Source: Thalassia testudinum (Eukaryota; Streptophyta; Magnoliopsida; Alismatales; Hydrocharitaceae). Taken from it: DNA of 64,000 bases. A program made the translations under genes and the position numbers. How positions within the stretch are numbered: the stretch's first letter is position 1; the number at the start of each line of letters is the position of its first letter. The stretch spans positions 72,046,501 through 72,110,500 of the forward strand of contig JAZHRO010000003.1 of assembly GCA_037157565.1 (NCBI GenBank). Direction: 5' to 3'. The notes below the pieces were generated by a model. The model searched no databases. It saw only the letters and a list, made by a program, of their open reading frames with translations, and had not been told where the DNA came from. Shown here one piece after another: positions 55,339-64,000 of the stretch.

Positions 55339-58300
55339 CACTTCTTAAAGGACTTGTGCACGAAAAAGTGGCAATCTAGGAAATAGGTCCAATCAAATGT
55401 TGTCATGCCTGATTATGTTAGCTCAATTGTTCAACATGGCACACCCCCGAAACTTAAGGACCCAGGAGTCCCATACATCTCAGTAGTTATTGGTGACTTA
55501 CAAATTGATGAGGCTCTACTTGATCTGGGTGCGAGGGTGAACATCCTTCCAAGCTACGTGTATGAACAACTTGGGTGAGGCAATCTGAAGCCTATCCCTA
55601 TAATCCTTCAAGTTGCAGATCGATCACTTAAGACACCACGGGGAATTTTGGAAGATGTCCTCGTAAGAGTGGATGATTTCTTCTTTCCCATTGACTTCTT
55701 AGTTTTGGACACTGACCCTACCAACAAGCCAACCAAACCCTCCATCATTTTGTGCTGCCCCTTCCTTGCAACTTTGCATGCTTCAATCAATTGCAATACT
55801 AGGGCATTGAAAATGGGCTTTGGGAACAGGAAAATCCAGTATAATGTGTTTGATGCTTACAAACAAGCCATATTTGAGAATTGTTCGCAAGTTGAGGTGA
55901 TAGATGACCTTATTGAAGAGGCAACCTCTGTAATGTTATGTGATGACCCCCTTAAGCATGTGATGCTAAATGAGCATTCCCATCTCTTAGAGGAATGTGA
56001 AGGGGATATACTTGAACTTGAGGAATTCCTGGGTATTTCTGCTGAGTCTCTTCCCCCATCATCACTACCTAAGGTAGATCTGCTACCTGAGATGGGGACA
56101 TCTATTACGAAACCCTCAACCATACAAGCCCCTGACCTTGAGTTGAAACCCGTCCCTGACACTCTTAAGTATGTCTTCCTTGTTGCCAATGATACACTCC
56201 CCGTTATCATTTTAGTTGTGCTATCTAAGGCATAGGAGGGAGCGCTAATTGAATGCTTGTCTAGGCACAAGGAAGCTATTGTTTAGAGCATTGCTGACAT
56301 TAAGGATATAGACTCTACACTCTGCATGCACCACATTTATATTGATGATTCCATCAAGCCATTTAGGGACATGCAGAGACGTCTGAACCCTAATATGAGG
56401 GAGGTGGTTAAAAAGGAAATCCTGAAGTGGTTGGACGCTAGGATCATATATCCCCTTGCAGATAGTAAATGGGTAAGTCATATTCACGTGGTGGCAAAGA
56501 AGGAGGGCTTTACTGTGGAATTCAACGACCAAGGCGAACAAATTGTCACTAGACCCTCAACTGGATGGAGGGTCAGTATTGATTACTACAAGCTGAACAT
56601 CACGACCCAGAAGGATCACTTTCCCATGCCTTTTATTGATCAAATTCTAGAGAAATTGTCAGGGAATAAGTACTATTGCTTTCTCGATGGATATTCTAGT
56701 TACAACTAGGTTGCAGTCTTCCCTGATGACCAGGAGAAGGCGACATTCACGAGTCCTTATGGTACTTTCGCATTCAAGCGTATGCCGTTTTGATTATGTA
56801 ATGCCCCTGCAACCTTCCAGCGGTGTATGATGTCTATTTTTTCGGACATGATTGACAAGTGTGTTGAAGTGTTTATGGATGACTTCTCCATTTATGGCTC
56901 ATCTTTTGACCAGTGTCTCGTACACCTGGAGAATGTGTTGAAGCGATGTAAGGAGACTGGTTCAGTCCTCAGTTGGGAGAAAAGTCATTCCATGGTATAG
57001 AAAGGAATTGTACTTGGGTGTGTTGTAGCTGAGCAAGGTTTGGAAGTAGATAAAGCCAAGATTGATTCTATTTCCAAACTCCCATTGCCCACGAATGTCA
57101 AACATATTAGATCCTTTCTCGGTCATGCTGGCTTTTATTCGTGCTTTATTAAAAATTTTAGAAAGATTTCTAGGCCACTTTGTGACTTGTTGGCAAAGGA
57201 ATATTCCTTCAATTTTGATTCAAAGCGTGCCGAGGCTTTTCAAACTCTGAAGGAGGCCTTGATCTCTACGCCTATTCTCCAAGCTCCTAATTGGACACTC
57301 CCATTTGAGCTGATGTGTGATGCTTCGGATTATGCAGTGGGAGTTGTCCTTGGACAAAGGGTTGAGGAAAGACCTCATGTGCTGCATTATGATAGCAAGA
57401 CTTTAACTGAACCTCAGCAAAACTACACCATCAATGAGAAAGAATTTCTTGCTGTAGTTTTTGCTTTGGAGAAGTTTAGGTCTTATCTGCTTGGGTCTAA
57501 GGTGGTTATTTTTACTGATCATGCAGCAGTGAAACATCTCATTTCTAAGAGAGATTCTAAGCCCTGTCTGATTAGGTGGATCCTACTCCTTCAAGAATTT
57601 GACTTGGAGATACGTGAAAAGAAAGTAGAAAATGTTGTGCCTGACCACCTATCTCACCTTCCACTTAATTACACTCTTTGTAGAGACATCCACGAGACAT
57701 TTCTCGATGAAACTCTGATGGCGGAAACACCAACTTTACCTTGGTACGCAAATACCATAAATTACTTGGTCACTGGACAAATTCCTGGCTCTTGGGATGA
57801 GTAGAAAAGAAAGAGATTCATTTCCCAAGCAAGATATTTTCATTGGGAAGAGCCTGAATTATTTAGAATTGGACAAGACCAAGTATTGAAATATTATGTA
57901 CCTGAAGAGGAACAACAAAGAGTGCTGAGTTTTTGCCATGAGCTTCATTGTGGTGGACACTTTGGTGAGAAGAGAACTGCTTCTAAGGTTCTCCAGTATG
58001 ATTTTTGGTGGCCTTCCTTATTTAAGGATTCTCATAATTTTGTTAAGGCCTGTAGTAGATGTCAATGGACTGGAACGATTGGGAAGAGGAATGAAATGCC
58101 TCAACACCCTATTCAATTTGTTGAAATTTTTCATGTGTGGGGAATTGACTTTCTGGGCCCCTTCTTGTCGTCCCATGGTTATGAATATATCTTGGTGGCT
58201 GTTGATTATGTCTCTAAATGGATAGAGGCCATTCCTACATGCACAAATGACCACTCTGTGGTGTCGAAATTTGTGAAGGCCAATATCATATCTCATTTCA

Positions 58301-59027
58301 GTTGCCCCAAGACCATTATAAGTGATGGAGGACCTCATTTCCAAAACCACTACTTCAATCGGCTAATCAGGAGTCTGGGAGTGATTCACAAGGTCGCTAC
58401 CCCTTACCATCCTCAAAAGAGTGGCCAGGTTGAAGTGTCAAATAGCGAGATAAAAAATATTTTAGGAAAGACGGTTTACCTGATAGGAAAGAGTGGTCCC
58501 AAAAGCTCGTTGATGCTTTCTGGGCATATCGAACGGCCTACAAGACCCCTTTGGGTACTTCTCCCTTTTGGATTGTGTATGGGAAAGCGTGCCATTTACT
58601 TGTTGAGTTGGAACATAAGGCACTTTAGGCTATTCGAAGTGTTAACATGGATTTAGAGAAGGCGGGTAAGGTACGACTTCTGGAATTAAGTGAGCTTGAG
58701 GAGCTGAGGAATGATGCTTATGACACCTCTCAAGCTTATAAAGAAAGAACTAAGGTCTTGCATGATAAGTATATACTTCGAAAGACCTTTGAGCCGAACC
58801 CCAACCAGTAAGTCTGGCGTTCCAATTCCAGACTTAAGCTTTTTCTTGGGAAGTTAAAATATCATTGGGATAGGCCTTCCATAATCACTAAAGTGTTTCT
58901 GCATGGAGCTATGGAGATTAAAAGCCCTTCTTTAGCAACTCCCTTTATCGTCAACGGTCAATGGTTAAAACCATACATTACTTTGGATGGCCATCTGGTT
59001 GACGAGGTCACTCTTGAGGAGCCTTAG
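55339..59027 (+). pseudogene. pol: pol of element D: protease, reverse transcriptase, RNase H, integrase; inactive
   Basis: One frame can be followed from the insertion point to about 58450. Protease: DLGAR at 55522, where the family has DLGAS, with ILP after it. RT: QKDHFPMPFIDQILEKLSG, then the catalytic FMDD at 56872-56883. RNase [31 protein letters not shown] and FTDHAAV, keeping the acidic residues. Integrase: HHCC region ([18 protein letters not shown]) and a complete D,D35E triad (codons at 58147, 58324, 58432). The frame then shifts near 58450-58490; the tail ends at TAG 59025-59027. In-frame stops include 56233-56235, 56707-56709, 56791-56793 (TGA), 56998-57000 and 57802-57804. The active-site residues survive but no functional polyprotein can be made. 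Confidence 0.93.
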
Positions 59028-59078
59028 CTCCTACCATCTCCACCTCAGGTAATATCTCCCTTTAACTATTTTTGTTTC

Positions 59079-59116
59079 CAATGAGGACATTGTTTGAACC
59101 AGGCATTGGGGAGAGG
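59079..59116 (+). other. Conserved CAATGAGGACATTG motif plus second polypurine-like tract (D)
   Basis: CAATGAGGACATTG (59079-59092), then CCAGGCATTGGGGAGAGG, 1.2 kb upstream of the real tract. An A-rich stretch follows (59190-59230). Confidence 0.65.
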
Positions 59117-59754
59117 ACTTGAGGCATTTTGTTTATAGTATGTCTACATTTTTCATTCATTCATGCATATTACATTTAAAATATAAATATAAGTAAAATA
59201 AAATTAAAAAAAAAAATAAAAATAAAAGTTTTGAGCTTAACTGGTTAGGCCTTGCATTCTTAAGCAAATCAGAACTCTAGGTGAGACTAAGTTGGTTCTA
59301 GGGTTGAACTTTAGAAGCTAAGTGAGCTACTGGCTTTAGACCTTTAGGGTCCTTTGTGGATTTAAAAACTTAAGTAGGAGTTAAGTTACAGAGCATTACT
59401 CATGAGGTTGAGGAAGGAAAGTTAAGAATTGAGTTAAAAGGTGGGGTAGTACCTGGAGTCTTGTTATACCTTTTGGTTTACGGGTCCTTGTAACCCAAGC
59501 ATCCAAATTTCACACACTTGGTCTTATGTAACAAAGTAATCACGGTAATTCATTTCTTAAAAGAAATTTGGTTCTCTTAGTTTTGACTTAGGAGAGGCTT
59601 GAAAACACAATTTGATTGGAAGAGTTCCTACCGTAGGAGAGGTGGAGTATATACTCAACTTGAGGATGCGATGATAACATATTACCTCCTCAGCGCTTGT
59701 CTCTTAGGATATCCATCCTACTGGGGGCTTGTAAGCGCATTATGTGGTTTAGGT

Positions 59755-59915
59755 ACCATGGGCAGCCCTATCTCGAAGTGCTGATTGCCATAGGCTTGAA
59801 TTCTCTTAAGAAATCCATGGGCGATATTATCTCAAAGTGTCGATTGCCAGGAGTTCTTGGGCTCAGTATGGGTAGTGCTTTCTTGAATCATCGAAAGCCA
59901 GGCACCCTTCGACGT
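59755..59915 (+). repeat. Hairpin array in the 3' non-coding region of D
   Basis: Unit 1: CAGCCCT (59763-59769) and AGTGCTG (59777-59783), one mismatch, loop ATCTCGA. Unit 2: CGATATT (59822-59828) and AGTGTCG (59836-59842), fully paired with two U-G pairs, loop ATCTCAA. Unit 3 (about 59870-59903) is decayed. Units 1 and 2 are flanked by CCATGGG and ATTGCCA as in element A. Confidence 0.7.
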
Positions 59916-60267
59916 ACGATGATGGGGACAATGAATCTGACACAGATCATGTTGATAGCTGATCCGAGGTTAGACTTAAAGGAATCAAACAAATATATAT
60001 ATATTATTAAATAAAAATCCTTTCTCCTTTAACTTAAATAACTCAGACCAACACACATGCATGGATGCTTTAATCTCTGGTATCAATAAACCTCAGGGTA
60101 GAGTCAGAAATTAGGGAAACTTGTGACTACAACTCATATTTAGCCGACCTAGTTTGTAACTTAGCGACTACTTGGGAACCTTATGTCTAAAGTCTGCACT
60201 TAATATGTTTCTAATAGAAGACCGATTGGGTTGGCTAGTCTACTTAGAGTGGTAGGTTTTGCATGGA

Positions 60268-60305
60268 TTTGCTAGGGACTAACAAGAACTAGGCATGGGC
60301 GTATT
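60268..60305 (+). other. Pre-PPT stem-loop and polypurine tract of element D
   Basis: TTGCTAG and CTAACAA around GGA (60269-60285, one mismatch) are followed by AGGCATGGGCGTATT abutting LTR D2 at 60306. Confidence 0.7.
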
Positions 60306-60944
60306 TGATTAGCCCATATTCATGGGCTATTTAAGTATCTAAATGTCTAGATATTAAATTAATTTTAACATTTAGATAGCATACATTAGGTTGTAAATAA
60401 ATTAATTCATATTTTAAGCTTAAGTACATAATTCATGCATTTAGAATTAACCTTGGGTTGCATACATTTAATTAGTTAATTAATTAGGTGCACTATTTTA
60501 ATTAACATAAAAGTTAAGGAGTTATGTATAAATAACCTTAATTATTTTATTCTTTTATTCTTCTTCTCATTTGCACAGGTAACTCCTCCGGCTCCACCTC
60601 CTCCTCCTGCGCATCTCATTCATTCTACAGCGTTTTGAATTTCAAATCAGTGCGGTCGTGGCTACAAAAGGAGAAGGAAGAGCTACTATTGAGGGGGAGG
60701 CCACCACCCTTTGTTCCTCACTGTGCTTAGAGGACCTTGCTCCTCTTCCATTCCATACCACTGGCCTCACTGCGGCAGAATGACTCCTCCACTCAGGTGT
60801 GTAGGGTGATAGCCCACACTGCCAAGAGTCTCTGCAACTCCTCACCTCAGCCAGCAACTCACGCCAACCATTGTGCATCCCACCTCCAGCACACCCACTT
60901 CCAGCGCAACCACCTCCAACGCACGTGCCTACCCTTGTGCACCT
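60306..60944 (+). repeat. 3' LTR of element D, first 639 bases
   Basis: It starts TGATTAGCCCAT with hairpin TAGCCCAT/ATGGGCTA, has TATAAATA at 60527-60534, and is cut by LTR C3 at 60945. The remainder should reappear to the right of the window. Confidence 0.9.
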
Positions 60945-63900
60945 TTATGAGACACTCATCATGATCTCTAATTACCCCTAATTAACTAGTCTTCCTAGTT
61001 AATTAGCTAAGGTTATGAACATGCAAGGGTTAATTATGGAATAAGGGATATTTAGTAAAGGACCATAAAATAAGTTGAAATGACATTTTATCATTCAATT
61101 AACATTATTAATAATCTAGATAATAATTGGACTTGAAATTCTATTAATCATTCCCTTAATTAATAAGTTAAGTAACTTAAATATAATGTATACCTAGGTA
61201 TATAACAATTTAAGTAATTTTACTTAATCTAATAAATTAACCTAAAAAGGTCAAAATTGTAAATTCAAGGTGAAAACATAATACTTACCTTATTTACTAA
61301 CATATATAAAATGTTGAAAAAGATCTAAGTTAAAGTAAACCCTTAAAACCTGAGTTTACATTTTGGTCCTTAAAACTTATTACAATCGGGTCCTTATTTC
61401 TCACACAGATCCTTAAGTTTTATTACATTTAAGCCCCTTTCCTTTTTCTTCTTTTTCTTTAGCCGAATGAATGGCTGGCAATGAAGAGTCACGCCACTGC
61501 ACGATCACCTCCCTGCCGACATCAACCTTCTTTGTCCAAGCTCTTGCAGCTTGCGCTCACCACCTCCTCTCCATCCACCAGTCTGGATTAACCGAAAATC
61601 CTAATTTTCAGTGGGAGATAACCTCACCATCGTCGGAGATGATGCTGGAGGTTAAGCTACTCAAGCTCCTTCTTCGGCCAGGCCCCGCCACTCTCTTCAT
61701 CGCCAACCACTATAAATACCCCCTTACCCCTCAGATTTCACTCAAGTTGGCTCCGTTCCCTCTTCTAACATTATAGCCGACTTCGATAGGCTACTCGTCC
61801 AAAACTCCGGTGACTTTCCATCTCACTTTCCGACTTCCTCCATCCATTCTGATTAGCTGACGAGATTCGCCGTGGTCAGCCGTGTCTCTGACACAGGCGC
61901 CGACTCAAGGAGTCCTCTGCTTCACCACAAATCTGCCCACCGGAGATCTTTCTTTCACCCTCTGATTTCGTCATCTGCTATGAACCTTCGGCAGAACCTT
62001 ATTGACCCCTTCGTCCAGGTAACAGTAGATTAGGAGTAGGAGTAGGAGTAGGTTAGCTTAGTTAGTTAGATAGTTAGATTAGAGTAATTTTAGAATTTCA
62101 GTATCATCTTCTCCGACTCCGGCAAACTCGAGCTCGCCATAGCCTTAATTTCATCTTTTGAAATCGCTGTTCACCTTTCTTTATCTTCCATGACCATTTC
62201 TAATCCACTTAATCATTAATTGAATCACCTAATCGCCTAATTCATTTTTCACCTCCACCGACTACTATCACCATCCAATGCGATAGTAGTAAGCTTAAAT
62301 TCCACCTTCTCTGGGTCTTCCATCATCTATCCATCACTTATGGACCCTAATCGACACTATAATACATAGAAATATCACATATAACCTAAACGCCCAAATC
62401 TAATTTAGCTCCTGAGCTCGTTGTTAGTGGCGGCTCAGGATTTGTTCAAATCATTAATTAAATATATATTTAGTATCACAAACATCTGTTGACTTGTCTC
62501 AACCACTCAATTGAGTGAGAGATCAAGTCTCGTGCCTTAACCAAGTAAATTTTCATTCAAAATGAATTCATTGTCAAATCTTACATTTAAAGAGATAATG
62601 AGGAATTAAATGTGATTCTGAGGTTCCTTGCAACCTCAGGATCCTTTTCAGATCAAAAATGGCAAGTTTAAACAATCTTTGTGTACTTTTCACATTTTCT
62701 GGACTCACCGGAGCTTCGGTAAGCTCCGGTGAGCTAAAGCTGTGCTTCAGCCTACAGGATTTAATGAAAAGCTCCAGATCAATGATTTAACTATCACTGA
62801 TTAATTTGCAGATGTTCAATTGAGGATTTAGCTACTCGAGCTATAGATAGATCTTCATCTTCTCCAACTTTGGCGGAGTTCGAGAAGTCTGACAGAGAGA
62901 TCTAAGAAGCATTTAAGGAACCTAAAAGCTTCAGTGCAATGCGTTGAAGGCATTCATGTCTTCAAATCACTGTCACAACTCTTAGATTCCTCTGACAAAC
63001 AAACACTTTTTGGAGCTTAGGAGGCAAGCTTGTAACCCTAGAAATATTAGCTAGAACATCTATCTGGGAGGCTGAGCAAATTCCTAATGTTGAAAGAACT
63101 TGATTTGAGGTTTTAATTGCCTGTGGAGAGGCTTTGAACAGAAAGTCAAATTTTTGTGCCTTCACAGTCAAACTGAGTTTGATTATAGAGTTATGAGCTT
63201 AATCTGGGGAATTGATGAGATTAAACGGATTCTGAGATCTTGTTGAGTGATCTGAGAGAATCAAGTGAGCTCAGACCTGTATTTTGGTGAAAATTTGAAC
63301 TCTGTCAATTTGGGTTATTTTTGAACCCAAACTAATAGTAGTGATATTTTGTTGAGTTTTAAACTTGAATCTTGCCCAGATTAGTTAGTTTCAATCCTTG
63401 GAACTGTTGAAATTGATTAGCAATGTCCTTAAGTGTTTGTTGAACATATCAGAATTAGAAATTGCCTTCTCTGAAGCTTTCAGAGAAGTGTAGAGCTTCC
63501 ATCCGATTCCTGAAGGTCTTATGAGCTTAGAGATTACTCCAGCAGATGCGGAATCACCTGTAGTAACTGTTTAGACCTTTAGTTAAGAGAGATAAGTCCA
63601 TCTGAGGACTCTGTGAAGTTAATTTCCATTTCCAGGCAATTTTAACCTGTAGGAACCCCTAATTTTACTCTTCAAATTGAAGAGGAAAACATCCTCTTAT
63701 CCTTAATTGACCTTGCAATTGTGTAGATCTATCTTAGAGCATTCCAGCAAACTTTAAATCACTTGAAACGGAGCTCTGAGCTGGGAGATATGATTGATTG
63801 AAGTTGGGTCTGGAAGGGGGAACATAGTCCCACATCGTTAATTCACGAGTGCGCGCATGGGAACAAAAGTGATTTGTTCCATAGGCCATTCAATCGTCAG

Positions 63901-64000
63901 CACTCGGTGCACCAGTTACCGATTTGAGCATTCTGAACCTATCTGAGCATATGTGTGTGTGTGTGCGAGCTTGTGTGCCTGCAGGTGTGCGCCCGAGTGG
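60945..64000 (+). mobile_element. LTR C3 (third C-type LTR), truncated by window end
   Basis: It begins TTATGAGACACTCATCATGATC (second base changed from G to T compared with C1) and follows C1/C2 throughout: TATAAATA at 61711-61718, the block at 62280-62760 missing in C1, and the 'GGGATA' to 'GTGTGTGTG' region at about 63850-63970. It may be a solo LTR or the 5' LTR of a second C element; the window ends first. Confidence 0.9.

Larger units (their letters stand above)
35185..60944 (+). mobile_element. Athila-like element D (gag-pol), split by element C, 3' LTR truncated by LTR C3
   Basis: 5' LTR 35185-36964, tRNA-Asp primer site 36967-36983, gag 38196-39756, protease split at 39804/55339, RT, RNase H and integrase to 59027, 3' non-coding module 59079-60305, 3' LTR start 60306-60944. 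Removing C and one ATGCC leaves a continuous 7.8-kb interior. Order PR-RT-RH-INT and the DLGA-type protease place it in the Athila group of Ty3/gypsy. No env-like ORF is seen after integrase. All frames are interrupted. Confidence 0.93.

Noticed and set aside
55339..59027. Endogenous plant pararetrovirus
   Set aside because: RNase H is followed by an HHCC/D,D35E integrase, with LTRs, tRNA-Asp PBS and PPT. That is a Ty3/gypsy retrotransposon, not a caulimovirid.
59028..60290. Env-like third ORF of element D
   Set aside because: No frame longer than about 100 residues and no signal peptide or transmembrane pattern; the region holds the structured 3' module.

Overview
The window is plant (angiosperm) nuclear DNA made almost entirely of nested LTR retrotransposons. 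The evidence is Ty3/gypsy elements of the Athila type (primer sites complementary to plant tRNA-Asp, a protease with the DLGA motif, RT-RNaseH-integrase order), a Ty1/copia element primed by tRNA-iMet, LTRs of 1.7-4 kb, and an intronless copy of a plant 14-3-3 gene. I see no intact host gene. Every coding region is broken by stops or frameshifts. The species cannot be named from the sequence. Family letters A-F below are mine.

Layout. 1-5371: 3' part of element B0 (degenerate coding region, 3' module, LTR). 5372-10306: the only long stretch without an LTR element; it holds a 14-3-3 retropseudogene (9417-10224, minus) and possible transposon debris. 10307-28937: a full-length non-autonomous Athila-like element A on the minus strand. 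Its right LTR is split by a copia array F (20016-28261) of the form LTR-internal-LTR-internal-LTR, flanked by a perfect GGAGT duplication. 28943-29177: unassigned. 29178-35184: 5' end of another B element (B2) with a partly duplicated LTR, itself split by a solo LTR E (31618-34306, duplication CTCCA). 35185-60944: element D, the only element with recognisable pol, split in its protease by element C (39805-55333, duplication ATGCC). C carries a third B LTR inside it and only a gag remnant. 60945-64000: a third C LTR inserted in the 3' LTR of D, running off the window. The nesting gives relative ages: F is younger than A; E and D are younger than B2; C and C3 are younger than D; B3 is probably younger than C.

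The most interesting signal is a shared 3' non-coding module in A, C and D, and more weakly in B0. It has a conserved CAATGAGGACATTG motif followed by a second polypurine-like tract, then (in B0, C and D) an A-rich stretch, then a small array of hairpins whose loops are conserved while the stems change by paired substitutions (clear in A, C and D), then a conserved stem-loop next to the true polypurine tract. Wobble pairs in these stems fit only the element's sense RNA, which suggests selection on RNA structure. Other notable signals are tRNA-like A-box/B-box pairs in the U3 of all three B LTRs, perfect or near-perfect hairpins at or next to the 5' LTR terminus of families A, C, D, E and F, and a dense GACGTC array in the copia LTRs. 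None of the similarity statements rests on a computed alignment; all were read by eye.
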